NCBI GenBank assembly: GCA_015062545.1
Contig: SUUL01000008.1
Span: forward strand, 1 to 39,193
Reading direction: 5' to 3'
From: Alphaproteobacteria bacterium
Lineage (GTDB): Bacteria > Pseudomonadota > Alphaproteobacteria > Rs-D84
Length of the DNA: 39,193 nucleotides
Shown here piece after piece: positions 24,102 to 31,666 of the stretch. How positions within the stretch are numbered: position 1 is the stretch's first letter; every line of letters starts with the position of its first letter. The notes under the pieces are model-generated. The model made no database searches and was not told where the DNA came from. It worked only from the letters and a program-made list of their open reading frames with translations. Both the position numbers and the translations under genes were made by a program.

Positions 24102-24131
24102 TTGACATCTTTTCCTATATTTTGATATATT
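24102..24131 (+). promoter_or_regulatory. pal promoter
   Basis: A perfect TTGACA (24102-24107) and TATATT (24126-24131) are 18 bases apart, about 35 bases before the pal start codon. Confidence 0.65.
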
Positions 24132-24166
24132 CATACATACATAAAGACAACAAAAAGGATTTATCT

Positions 24167-24565
24167 ATGAAAAAAACATTATTAATTTTGGCTGTTTTTG
24201 CAATGGCCGGTTGCACCAGTGTGCCTTCTGATATCGCAGGCCGTCAGGCATTCTTTGATTTTGATTCTGCAGAAATAACAAAACCTGCAAAAAAAGAATT
24301 AAAGAAACAGGCATTATATATGCAAAAGAACCCAGAAACAAAAATCATTATCGAAGGTCGCTGTGACGAACGCGGCTCAACCGATTATAATTTGGCATTG
24401 GGTGCACTGCGCGCGGGTAATGCGGCACACGAAATCATATATCACGGCGTTGAATCAGAACGCATAAAAACCGTATCTTATGGCAAAGAAAACCCAATCT
24501 ATCCGGGTACTGGCGAAGAAGTATGGTCAAAAAACCGTAATACAACAACACGTGTTGCAAAATAA
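24167..24565 (+). CDS. pal: Peptidoglycan-associated lipoprotein
   Basis: Pal anchors the outer membrane to peptidoglycan and works with TolB in the Tol-Pal system during cell constriction. The 132-residue protein has a lipoprotein signal (LAVFAMAGC, with Cys18 as lipid site). An OmpA-like domain follows: FFDFDSAEIT, IIIEGRCDERGSTDYNLALG, VSYGKENPIYPGTGEEVWSK and NRNTTTRV. Most Pal proteins have GHCDERG where this has GRCDERG. The upstream in-frame start at 24122 is ignored because AAAAGGAT lies just before the ATG at 24167. Unlike the usual tolB-pal order, tolB here is 3.4 kb away on the other strand. Confidence 0.95.
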   Translation: MKKTLLILAVFAMAGCTSVPSDIAGRQAFFDFDSAEITKPAKKELKKQALYMQKNPETKIIIEGRCDERGSTDYNLALGALRAGNAAHEIIYHGVESERIKTVSYGKENPIYPGTGEEVWSKNRNTTTRVAK

Positions 24566-24595
24566 AAATCCCCCCCGTTTGGGGGATTTTTATTT
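24564..24595 (+). terminator. Intrinsic terminator of pal
   Basis: ATCCCCC and GGGGGAT arms with A and T flanks follow directly after the pal stop codon. The end of the T-tract runs into the -35 element of the ftsE promoter. Confidence 0.85.
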
Positions 24596-24622
24596 GACGA
24601 TATATTTTTTTTCTATTATATT
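24594..24622 (+). promoter_or_regulatory. ftsE promoter, predicted leaderless start
   Basis: TTGACG (24594-24599), a 17-base T-rich spacer and TATATT (24617-24622) make a good promoter. The ATG of ftsE begins 8 bases after the -10 element, where transcription itself should start, and no GGAGG-like site precedes the ATG. Confidence 0.6.
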
Positions 24623-24629
24623 CCCTTAC

Positions 24630-25424
24630 ATGGAAGAAAAGACAGCTATATCATTTGCAAATGTGGCGGCACGCTATGACGGCACCCCAGACATATTAAC
24701 AGATGTTTCTTTTAACATCAGCAATGGCGCATTTTACTTTTTATCTGGCGCATCTGGCGCAGGCAAAACGACATTATTACGCTTGATTTACCAACTGCAC
24801 CAACCATCACGTGGTCAAATAAAATTATTCGGTCATGTCACCAACGATATGACACGCGATGAAATAACACGCATCCGCCAAAAAATGGCTATTGTATTCC
24901 AAGAATATTCATTACTGTCACACCTGTCGGTATTTGATAATGTTGCCCTGCCCCTGCGCGTGCGTGGCATTTCAGAAGACAAGATAAAAAAATTGGTGGC
25001 CAAGGTTCTTGATTGGGTCGGCCTGGGCAAATACGCTGATTCCAATCCAAAATCCTTATCTGGTGGGCAACAGCAACGTGTTTCTGTTGCACGGGCAATT
25101 ATTGTTCAGCCATCTATTTTGCTGGCTGACGAACCGACCGGCAACCTGGACGATGAAAACGCATCACGTTTAATGGAACTGTTTATTCAAATGAATAAAA
25201 TGTTTGGCACGACAATTATATTAGCCACACACAGCAAGAAGTTAATGGAAACATATAAATTTCCTGTGATACACGTGGAAAACCATCGTGTCAGCTTTTC
25301 CGGAAAAACAGCAAACAGCATCAACAAAACCGATTCGGAACCTAAAAAGATTTGGCGCGGTCCAAAACCCCAAAATTATTTTACAGAATTATCAAAACAA
25401 TTTGACGATATTGGGAACGCATAA
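24630..25424 (+). CDS. ftsE: Cell division ATP-binding protein FtsE
   Basis: FtsE is the ATPase of the FtsEX complex, which controls peptidoglycan hydrolases at the division site from the inner membrane. The 264-residue protein has Walker A (SGASGAGKTTLL, about 39-50), the Q-loop (VFQEYSLLSHLS), the signature LSGGQQQRVSVARA and Walker B (ILLADEPTGNLD), then the H-loop ATHSKK. About 40 residues beyond the usual end form a polar tail. The frame is open to 24480, but the ATG at 24630 fits the family N-terminus. Its stop codon overlaps the ftsX start by one base, so the two are translationally coupled. Confidence 0.9.
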   Translation: MEEKTAISFANVAARYDGTPDILTDVSFNISNGAFYFLSGASGAGKTTLLRLIYQLHQPSRGQIKLFGHVTNDMTRDEITRIRQKMAIVFQEYSLLSHLSVFDNVALPLRVRGISEDKIKKLVAKVLDWVGLGKYADSNPKSLSGGQQQRVSVARAIIVQPSILLADEPTGNLDDENASRLMELFIQMNKMFGTTIILATHSKKLMETYKFPVIHVENHRVSFSGKTANSINKTDSEPKKIWRGPKPQNYFTELSKQFDDIGNA

Positions 25425-26260
25425 TGAAGAAACCTATTGTATTTTCACTGGTTCGTGACCAGTCTATGTTTATGACAGCAATCATGTCATTACTGACTTT
25501 TTTATCTGTTTTGGCACTTGGTGTCGCACTATCAATCGGCACAGGCGTAATGCGTTGGAACAATCAGTGGGAATTGTTTGCAACCGTTCAAACGACAGAC
25601 AATGCCAAGGCCGAAAAAACAGAAAAAATCATAACATCAAATTCTGATAAAATAGAATCGGTTTCCAAGATATCAACTGCACAAATGCAAGACCTGATGA
25701 AACCTTGGATTTCTGGCGGCAGCGTTCTAAAAAATTATCTGCCACAAATGTGGGAAATTCAATTCAAGACCAAAGACGACCTGCAAACTGTTGGCAAACA
25801 AATATCTGAACATGCCCGCTTTTTGACACACGCCACCGCACTGAAATCGTCAACATCTGCGGGGTGGAAAATGATATTAATGTCATCTTTTATGCTGATT
25901 CTTACGTTGGGGGCAATCGGTATCTGCATTTCGTATATTGCACGCAACACGGCAATGCTGCACCGCCGCGAACTGGAAATATTAAACCAGATTGGCGCAT
26001 CTGATAACTTTGTTGCGGCCCAAATGCAAATTATTGTTGGCAAAATATCCGCCTTGGCCGCAGGTATTGGCTTTATTGCCGCCGCACCAATATTATTATT
26101 AATATTATCTACGGCGCACACGGCACGCGTTGGATTGATGTCTGCCATGAATTTATCTGGTACTGGATGGACAACATTATTATTACTGCCCGTTGCGATT
26201 GTAATATTTGCAATATGGGTTACCAAACGTACGACCATTAATATTCTAAAGCACAGCTGA
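25424..26260 (+). CDS. ftsX: Cell division membrane protein FtsX
   Basis: FtsX is the transmembrane partner of FtsE and carries the signal to periplasmic murein hydrolases or their activators. The 278-residue protein has one N-terminal membrane segment (about 17-40), a periplasmic domain of about 110 residues, and three C-terminal segments (about 150-170, 200-225, 247-265). The cytoplasmic loop RRELEILNQIGASDNFVAAQ is the family hallmark. It overlaps ftsE by one base and the next gene by one base, a tight operon. Confidence 0.9.
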   Translation: MKKPIVFSLVRDQSMFMTAIMSLLTFLSVLALGVALSIGTGVMRWNNQWELFATVQTTDNAKAEKTEKIITSNSDKIESVSKISTAQMQDLMKPWISGGSVLKNYLPQMWEIQFKTKDDLQTVGKQISEHARFLTHATALKSSTSAGWKMILMSSFMLILTLGAIGICISYIARNTAMLHRRELEILNQIGASDNFVAAQMQIIVGKISALAAGIGFIAAAPILLLILSTAHTARVGLMSAMNLSGTGWTTLLLLPVAIVIFAIWVTKRTTINILKHS

Positions 26261-26772
26261 TGATAAAACACATATTAACCCCATCTTTTGTACTGTTCAG
26301 TTGCTTTGTTATCGGCGGTATGTTGTTTCGCTCTTATGCGCCACGCAGTTGCGGTGAAATCTTACCGAACGACAGCATATTTGTATTAACAGGGGACGAA
26401 CGCAGAATACCATTTGCGATTCGTAAAATGAACGAATACCCAAACGCAGACCTGTATATCATCGGCGCTGGTGCCAACGGCATTGAAACAGGCCGCCCCG
26501 CAATCATTGAATCGCGTTCAAAATCAACATATCAAAACGCGCTGGCAATCAAGAAAATCGCAACAGAACGCAACTTGGACAGACTGGTCATCATCACAAC
26601 CGAAGATCACATGAACCGTGCAAAATATTTAATCCAAAGCGAACTGCCCGAAACGCAAATTATCACATGCCCCGCTATTTTAACAGAAATGCCCCCAACA
26701 AAAAGACTTGAAAGATGGGCAACAGAATATATAAAATACATTGTAACTATGATTGGCATCAAGGAAAGTTAA
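26260..26772 (+). CDS. YdcF-like DUF218 family protein
   Basis: This 170-residue protein has an N-terminal membrane segment (about 8-25) and a DUF218 domain: IFVLTGDERRIPFAIRKM, LYIIGAGANGIE, SRSKSTYQNALAIKK and LVIITTEDHMNRAKYL. The group includes ElyC/SanA/YdcF, linked to envelope and peptidoglycan-precursor metabolism, but the reaction is not established. The gene overlaps ftsX by one base and is followed after a 19-base gap by plsC. The order ftsE-ftsX-DUF218-plsC is a recurrent alphaproteobacterial arrangement in my knowledge, supporting an envelope role. Confidence 0.85.
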   Translation: MIKHILTPSFVLFSCFVIGGMLFRSYAPRSCGEILPNDSIFVLTGDERRIPFAIRKMNEYPNADLYIIGAGANGIETGRPAIIESRSKSTYQNALAIKKIATERNLDRLVIITTEDHMNRAKYLIQSELPETQIITCPAILTEMPPTKRLERWATEYIKYIVTMIGIKES

Positions 26773-26791
26773 ACAAAAAAAGGAAAGAAAA

Positions 26792-27499
26792 ATGTTCAGA
26801 ACAATTATCTTCAAAATTGCACTGGCAATATATTTTATACTGTGGTCACCATTATTGTTAATTGGTCTGGTATCCAAGAAATTATCACGCAAATTGGTAT
26901 TTACAGATGCGGCGGGCACATTGGTGTTGGCACGCCTGATTTGTGGGATAAAATACACTGTACATTATCCAAAAACCGAAGAAAACGGTATTCCAAACCT
27001 GCCAGACGGTAATAAAAGATTAGACGGCAAGGCAATCGTTGCGGCGAAACACATGTCAATATTGGAAATCGCCGCCATTTCCAAAGTTATGCCGAACACA
27101 TTTTTTATTATGAAACGCGAATTATTATGGATTCCTATCTACGGGTGGGCATTTTGGCGCTGTGGTATGTTGGGCGTGAATCGCGCACGCGGCAAAACCA
27201 ACATGAAACAACTGGCGGCAGATGTTGAAAAACGGGTTTTAGACGGATACACATTGGTAATATTCCCCGAAGGCACACGTGCAAAACCAGGCGAAAGAAT
27301 ACCGCTGAAACGTGGATTACTGATGTTGGCATACACATTAAAATTACCAATTTTACCGGTCGGCACAGACGCGGGCCTGTATTGGCCAAAACACGGAAAA
27401 ATGCGCCCAGGCATGGCAAATATATGGTTTGAGCCTTTATTGCCATGTAACGCATCGTTGGACGAAATCAGCGAGGCCATCAATCGTCACAGCGCATAA
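26792..27499 (+). CDS. plsC: 1-acyl-sn-glycerol-3-phosphate acyltransferase
   Basis: PlsC adds the second acyl chain to lysophosphatidic acid, making phosphatidic acid for membrane phospholipids. The 235-residue protein has an N-terminal membrane segment, the catalytic AAKHMSILEIAA motif (H87-x4-E92, the Glu variant common in alphaproteobacteria instead of H-x4-D), a MKRELLWIPIYGW stretch and the glycerol-phosphate-binding FPEGTRAKPGE (about 158-168). AAAGGAAAG precedes the ATG at 26792. The longer frame from 26753 is rejected because it would overlap the DUF218 gene. Last gene of the ftsEX operon. Confidence 0.93.
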   Translation: MFRTIIFKIALAIYFILWSPLLLIGLVSKKLSRKLVFTDAAGTLVLARLICGIKYTVHYPKTEENGIPNLPDGNKRLDGKAIVAAKHMSILEIAAISKVMPNTFFIMKRELLWIPIYGWAFWRCGMLGVNRARGKTNMKQLAADVEKRVLDGYTLVIFPEGTRAKPGERIPLKRGLLMLAYTLKLPILPVGTDAGLYWPKHGKMRPGMANIWFEPLLPCNASLDEISEAINRHSA

Positions 27500-27526
27500 A
27501 AATACCGCCAAATGGCGGTTTTTTTA
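27500..27526. terminator. Bidirectional terminator between plsC and the nuclease gene
   Basis: CCGCCA and TGGCGG form a short-loop stem with a T-run on the plus side and an A-rich left flank. It serves the ftsEX-plsC operon and the convergent nuclease gene. Confidence 0.8.
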
Positions 27527-27937
27527 TCTACACCACGACTGACGTTTACCACCACCATATTTGCGCGCCAAACCTTCTTGAATCAAAATATTACTAACAT
27601 TACGATTATCCGATGTGATTACATTTGCATCAATTCGCCCCAGATATTTATCATCTTTGATATTTTGTAAATCCACAACTTCACCCATGGGCAGCAATTC
27701 CGCCAACCTGTCTTTTGCACGATAAGCAGCATCTATTTCCGCATCACATTCACCATGTATTTCTGGGGTATCTATATTTAAGATACGCACACGCACAGTA
27801 ATCTCAATATCCGGCCCCAGTTTGACACCTGCAGCAAATGTATCACCATCTATAATATAATCAACCACCGCCGGCACCGCTTGCGCCGACATTGATAACA
27901 GTCCCACAAAACAAAAAATTATAAATCTCTTCATCAT
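27524..27937 (-). CDS. Secreted thermonuclease-like (SNase family) protein
   Basis: This 137-residue protein has a signal peptide (MMKRFIIFCFVGLLSMSAQA) and a staphylococcal-nuclease-like domain. The catalytic set is intact: Arg51, Asp56 and Glu59 in RILNIDTPEIHGE and Arg101 in DKYLGRIDA, matching Arg35, Asp40, Glu43 and Arg87 of the Staphylococcus enzyme. DGDTF supplies another conserved acid. It should cut nucleic acids in the periplasm or outside the cell with Ca2+. It could serve nutrient uptake, since no DNA-uptake or immunity gene adjoins it. It ends at the bidirectional terminator shared with plsC. Confidence 0.9.
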   Translation of the reverse strand: MMKRFIIFCFVGLLSMSAQAVPAVVDYIIDGDTFAAGVKLGPDIEITVRVRILNIDTPEIHGECDAEIDAAYRAKDRLAELLPMGEVVDLQNIKDDKYLGRIDANVITSDNRNVSNILIQEGLARKYGGGKRQSWCR

Positions 27938-27955
27938 TTAATATTTAACCCTTAT

Positions 27956-27980
27956 AAAAATGCCCATACGGGCATTTTTA
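27956..27980 (-). terminator. Intrinsic terminator of tolB
   Basis: TGCCC (27961-27965) and GGGCA (27970-27974) pair around ATAC with A and T runs on both sides. It lies at the stop codon of tolB. Confidence 0.8.
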
Positions 27981-29297
27981 TGGCAATCTGGGCGACCAAG
28001 TTGGCTCTAACCCATACACACCTTCTGGCAATTCAATATCATAGATATTCTGCCCTGTGATGTCAACGCTGCGAATGTGACTAATACGTTCTATATCATC
28101 CATCGCCTTTTCTGTCTCATAGTACACAATACGGCGCGACCCCGGGGCCCAAGATGGCGCTTCCATAAACCAACCGCCAGCCAAGATTTTTTCATTCCTG
28201 CCACGCGGGTCCATAATCCCAACATAAAATGTATCATCCGCAATCTTGGTAAAGGCAATAAATTGTCCATCCGGTGACCACGCAGGTGTCGCATATCGCC
28301 CTGCCCCATACGTAATACGCTCAACCTCGCCAGATTCTAAATCCAAAACATGAATTTGTTGACGACCCGACCGGTCTGAATTAAACGCCATTTTTTTACC
28401 ATCTGGCGAATAAGATGGACTGGTATTAATTGAATTTCCGAACGTTAATTGACGTAATTCCTTGGTCAAGGTATTAAATTCATATATATGTGTAATACCA
28501 TTTTTCACCAAAGAAATGGCCACCTTGGTACCATCTGGCGAAAAGCGTGGCGCAAAGTTCATACCACCAAATTGTCCCAAACGTCTTTGTTCACCAGTAT
28601 CCAAATCCAGACTCCACACCATCGGATCATCATTATAATATGACAAGAAAACAATAGATTGCATATTTGGCGAAAAATGTGGCGACATAACAAAAGTATC
28701 AGCATCAGACAAATACCGCATACCATACCCATCTTGATCCATAATTGCCATACGTTTCGTACGTTTTTGTATTGGTCCAGATTCTGCAATAAATACAATT
28801 TGCGTATCAAAATACCCGATTTCCCCAGTTAATCTTTCATATATTGCATCCGCCATAATATGTGCCAATCTGCGTACAGATTTTTTTGATGCAACCAAAG
28901 ATTGCGCTTCTATCTGTTCGCACCCATTCACATCCCACACAAAGAAATCAAGTTTATATTGACCATTTTGTGCAAGATTCATTTCCGCCTGAACCAAGAC
29001 TTGTGTTTTTATTGCCTGCCAAGATTTAAAATTCGGCATGGCATGCATTTTTACATATTCTGGGAACGCATTATGATTCACGATACGAAATAATCCAGTA
29101 CGTTTCAAGTCCGCCTCTACCACTTCACGAATTGTGGCGGCATCTGCACTTTTTACCCCGTTGCCCAGTTCAAACTTTTGTACAGCGATTGAAATTGGAT
29201 CTGTGCCACCCGCAACAATATCCACCTTTAATTCAGCATTTGCCGTCCCAATCATACACAAACAGGCAAAACAGCATAAAATAATTTTTTTCAACAT
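27978..29297 (-). CDS. tolB: Periplasmic Tol-Pal protein TolB
   Basis: TolB is a periplasmic beta-propeller that shuttles between Pal and TolA and so times outer-membrane constriction. The 439-residue protein has a signal peptide (MLKKIILCCFACLCMIGTANA), an N-terminal alpha/beta domain (about 22-165) and WD40-like blades recognised by SPDGTKVAISL, YSPDGKKMAFNSDRSG and WSPDGQFIAFTK. AAGGA lies before the ATG. It is monocistronic here, separated from pal, and tolQ, tolR and tolA are not in the window. Confidence 0.95.
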   Translation of the reverse strand: MLKKIILCCFACLCMIGTANAELKVDIVAGGTDPISIAVQKFELGNGVKSADAATIREVVEADLKRTGLFRIVNHNAFPEYVKMHAMPNFKSWQAIKTQVLVQAEMNLAQNGQYKLDFFVWDVNGCEQIEAQSLVASKKSVRRLAHIMADAIYERLTGEIGYFDTQIVFIAESGPIQKRTKRMAIMDQDGYGMRYLSDADTFVMSPHFSPNMQSIVFLSYYNDDPMVWSLDLDTGEQRRLGQFGGMNFAPRFSPDGTKVAISLVKNGITHIYEFNTLTKELRQLTFGNSINTSPSYSPDGKKMAFNSDRSGRQQIHVLDLESGEVERITYGAGRYATPAWSPDGQFIAFTKIADDTFYVGIMDPRGRNEKILAGGWFMEAPSWAPGSRRIVYYETEKAMDDIERISHIRSVDITGQNIYDIELPEGVYGLEPTWSPRLP

Positions 29298-29410
29298 GAT
29301 ATATATCCTTCACTTTCAATAAACACACACCCCAATTTTATATCTAATAAACACAAAATGCAAGCAACACAACCATCCACACATCCGTCAGCACACCAGT
29401 CATTACGCAT

Positions 29411-29442
29411 GTAAATATATTTGTATTGACAAATGTATTTAC
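29411..29442. promoter_or_regulatory. 32-base palindromic operator over the RHH-DinD-like promoter
   Basis: GTAAATATATTTGT (29411-29424) and ACAAATGTATTTAC (29429-29442) are inverse copies with 13 of 14 matches around a 4-base centre. The -35 element lies inside it. Ribbon-helix-helix proteins bind such palindromes as dimers of dimers, so autoregulation by the downstream gene is likely. Confidence 0.7.
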
Positions 29443-29453
29443 AATGGTATAGT
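29426..29453 (+). promoter_or_regulatory. Promoter of the RHH-DinD-like operon
   Basis: A perfect TTGACA (29426-29431) and TATAGT (29448-29453) are separated by 16 bases, about 45 bases before the RHH start codon. No LexA-like box is apparent. Confidence 0.7.
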
Positions 29454-29498
29454 TCTTTGTAAAGACTACAGTATTGCAACATGTATAGGAGATTGCAT

Positions 29499-29723
29499 AT
29501 GCCAAACGTTATGCAGCAATTATTCATTATGAATATTGAAACATTGCTGAAAGAATACGCCGCATACAAGGCGTTTAACAAATCCGATTGTGTTATCAAC
29601 ATGCGTATTCCACGCCCTATCTTGGACAAGATAAAAGAACTGGCGGACACACAACACGTCCCTTACCAATCATTAATATCATCGGTTTTATTTTCTTTGG
29701 CGAACCTTGAAGACAACAAATAA
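29499..29723 (+). CDS. Ribbon-helix-helix (CopG-like) DNA-binding protein, antitoxin-like
   Basis: This 74-residue protein has a C-terminal ribbon-helix-helix: the strand CVINMRIP, helix RPILDKIKELADTQHV and helix PYQSLISSVLFSLAN. The PYQSLI turn is typical of CopG/BrnA-type antitoxins. The N-terminal 30 residues are helical. AGGAG lies 7 nt before the ATG at 29499, so the earlier in-frame ATG at 29481 is not used. It starts a two-gene operon with the DinD-like gene 16 bases downstream, and the promoter carries a palindrome that could be its operator. An antitoxin role is inferred from this layout. Confidence 0.75.
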   Translation: MPNVMQQLFIMNIETLLKEYAAYKAFNKSDCVINMRIPRPILDKIKELADTQHVPYQSLISSVLFSLANLEDNK

Positions 29724-29739
29724 CCCAAAAGGCACCACA

Positions 29740-30672
29740 ATGCAACCAACCAACGATATCATTTTTAACAAACTAAACGAAGGTCGCCATACTACCGCCG
29801 CTACATTACAACAATTAGACATGTTTTCGGATATCCCCACCCCCACAAACACCACACCCACAGAATATTGGTACTATTCTGATTTACACAACCTGTTTGG
29901 AGAAACAAGTTTTCCCACAACCCCAGCTCCAAAAAAGGCACAATTACACACATGGCAAAAAATGTATGCCCCGCAAGTATCATCAACCACCACACAAACC
30001 AACCTATACAATTCCCACACAGAAATCACATACCGTTCATTTTTTCTGGGTGGCACACACTTCAAAAATGCCCAAGACATAAAACTGTCACGTTATGCAT
30101 GTTGGTGTCTGTCACGCAACAACCCATCCTTGGCATTTGCGCGCGCATATTTTCTGGCCCCTGTCATAACGCCAAACGCGACATTAAAAGACATCCAGAA
30201 TTATTCCTATCAAATATCTCGCATACACCTGCGTGAAACATTAAAACAATATGAAAAAAACCTGGCTGGAATTCTGAACAGATACCATGCAGACTTTTCA
30301 CGTTTCAATCACAGTATGACAATGGGCTTCTTTTATGGATACAGTGCAAATGACTTAAAAAATCATTACAACATCCCATCACGCAACAATGACCCACTGG
30401 CAAATTATATGGGATGCTTTTCATTGTACGCGCGCATCAACGCATTACACAAAACAATCTATCGTTTTAATACATCGCCGGTTAAAAACGCAGAAACAAT
30501 TTATTCTATCCTGCACCAGGAATTAATCCAAGAACGCGTTAACATGCTAAAAAAACACGGCATCGCCCCTGAACAAGACATTCATTCAACCAGTGTTACC
30601 AAAGTTGAATCACAATTAAAACAAACCGAAAAAGAATTTATTAAAAAATTTGCAAACCAAAAATTAAGATAA
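29740..30672 (+). CDS. DinD-like protein (DNA-damage-inducible protein D family)
   Basis: This 310-residue protein matches the DinD layout. It has an N-terminal BRO/KilA-N-like domain with EYWYYSDLHNLFG and the hallmark DIKLSRYACWCLSRNNPS followed by ARAYFLAP. An R-x-x-L-R-x-x-L-K helix comes next (RIHLRETLKQYEKNLAG), then a region like DinD's 'FQ..GY.GLY....' (FFYGYSANDLKNHYNI, NYMGCFSLYARI) and a charged C-terminal helix. In E. coli, DinD is SOS-induced and interferes with RecA filaments. That role has not been shown here. AAAAGG lies 8 nt before the ATG. Pairing with an RHH gene suggests regulation other than LexA. It ends at a terminator. Confidence 0.75.
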   Translation: MQPTNDIIFNKLNEGRHTTAATLQQLDMFSDIPTPTNTTPTEYWYYSDLHNLFGETSFPTTPAPKKAQLHTWQKMYAPQVSSTTTQTNLYNSHTEITYRSFFLGGTHFKNAQDIKLSRYACWCLSRNNPSLAFARAYFLAPVITPNATLKDIQNYSYQISRIHLRETLKQYEKNLAGILNRYHADFSRFNHSMTMGFFYGYSANDLKNHYNIPSRNNDPLANYMGCFSLYARINALHKTIYRFNTSPVKNAETIYSILHQELIQERVNMLKKHGIAPEQDIHSTSVTKVESQLKQTEKEFIKKFANQKLR

Positions 30673-30687
30673 ACAAACACAAAATTA

Positions 30688-30714
30688 AAAAACGCGGGCT
30701 TAACCCGCGTTTTA
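30688..30714. terminator. Bidirectional terminator
   Basis: AACGCGGG (30691-30698) and CCCGCGTT (30704-30711) form an 8-bp stem with A-rich and T-rich sides. It lies between the convergent DinD-like and VirB2-like genes. Confidence 0.85.
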
Positions 30715-31089
30715 TTATTTAAAAATATTGACCTCACAGCCTAACGAGCCACCTTCGCCCGCCATCTGCATAAAGATTTGTAACACAGTACCGATTGAAA
30801 ACAACAAAATAAACCCTAGCAACATACCAAAACCTTTTTCTTTTACTTCTTTGGTAATATCTACGGCTTTGCCACCAGATATATATCCCCATGCCCAACC
30901 AGCAATACTGATACCTGCACCAATAAATGCCAATGTACGCATCAAATTAAAAATATAACCAAATTCATTTGCCAATGTACAAATACCTTCCATTCCCTTG
31001 GACGAAGCCGCGCCACCCGCCGCCATAACCCGGGACGATGCCATAATACCAACAATCGCGAAATTCAGTTTATATATTAACTTTTTCAT
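30715..31089 (-). CDS. VirB2/TrbC-like small membrane protein
   Basis: This 124-residue protein has a signal-peptide-like start (MKKLIYKLNFAIVGIMASSRVMA) and two long hydrophobic segments (about 45-68, LMRTLAFIGAGISIAGWAWG, and 85-110, GFGMLLGFILLFSIGTVLQI) separated by a short charged loop (KAVDITKEVKEKG). This is the layout of the VirB2/TrbC pilins of type IV secretion. No other type IV secretion gene is near it, so it may be an orphan or serve another membrane role. AAAGGAG precedes the ATG. Two Cys lie outside the segments (GICTLA, LGCEV). Confidence 0.55.
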   Translation of the reverse strand: MKKLIYKLNFAIVGIMASSRVMAAGGAASSKGMEGICTLANEFGYIFNLMRTLAFIGAGISIAGWAWGYISGGKAVDITKEVKEKGFGMLLGFILLFSIGTVLQIFMQMAGEGGSLGCEVNIFK

Positions 31090-31173
31090 AAAAAACTCCT
31101 TTACCTTTTAACGCATTTTATCATAAAACAACCCATAATTCAAACAAATGTTTTAATTATTCCCAAACAACGA

Positions 31174-31191
31174 CATGCCCAAACGGGCATG
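31174..31191 (-). terminator. Possible terminator of the lipoprotein gene
   Basis: CATGCCC (31174-31180) and GGGCATG (31185-31191) pair around AAAC just after the stop codon. The T-tract in the minus direction is weak. Confidence 0.5.
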
Positions 31192-31194
31192 CCT

Positions 31195-31530
31195 TTATTT
31201 CACGAACACATACTTTTTTTGACCACATTTCTTTGAACACCCGCACGACTTGTTCGCCACAGGTTTTACCACATGACGTTCCAAATGTGTTTTTATATCA
31301 ATATTATCGCGCAGATATAAATCCTGACACATTGTATTTTCATAAATAATTTTCTTATCCATATCCAACGAACGAATATCTTTTGAATAATGACGACCAC
31401 GTTCCGCCGCATAGAACACACAATCATCACCATCTTGGGTATATCTGATTCCACTTTTGTAATAATCATAATATGTTGAACAACCCGCCAACAATGTCAG
31501 CCCCACCAATGCGAACAAGATTTTTTTCAT
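31195..31530 (-). CDS. Small Cys-rich lipoprotein
   Basis: This 111-residue protein has a lipoprotein signal (MKKILFALVGLTLLAGC), with the lipobox LAGC and lipidated Cys17. The mature part is Tyr/Asp-rich, with a C-terminal Cys cluster (NKSCGCSKKCGQKK). The family is unknown to me. The last Cys group could bind metal or form disulphides in the periplasm. It is transcribed divergently from the aldolase gene. Confidence 0.75.
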   Translation of the reverse strand: MKKILFALVGLTLLAGCSTYYDYYKSGIRYTQDGDDCVFYAAERGRHYSKDIRSLDMDKKIIYENTMCQDLYLRDNIDIKTHLERHVVKPVANKSCGCSKKCGQKKYVFVK

Positions 31531-31638
31531 AAGTAACCCCTTTTTATATAAACAATCTCTATCCGCGCCCCCGATTTACTTATATTGTTCCACATTTGCG
31601 CCAGGTGTCAAGAAAATGGATAAAAAAATCAAAATTTA

Positions 31639-31647
31639 TGCTATAAT
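31639..31647 (+). promoter_or_regulatory. Extended -10 promoter of fba
   Basis: TGCTATAAT (31639-31647) is a perfect extended -10 element. No good -35 lies upstream, as expected for this promoter type. The predicted start leaves a leader of about 13 bases carrying the AAGGAA site. Confidence 0.55.
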
Positions 31648-31666
31648 CTATGAAAAGGAAAAATTT

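Noticed and set aside
29291-29650. 119-residue minus-strand open frame over the RHH gene
   Set aside because: It covers the promoter, operator and first half of the RHH gene on the opposite strand. Its Cys/Tyr-rich translation has no domain.
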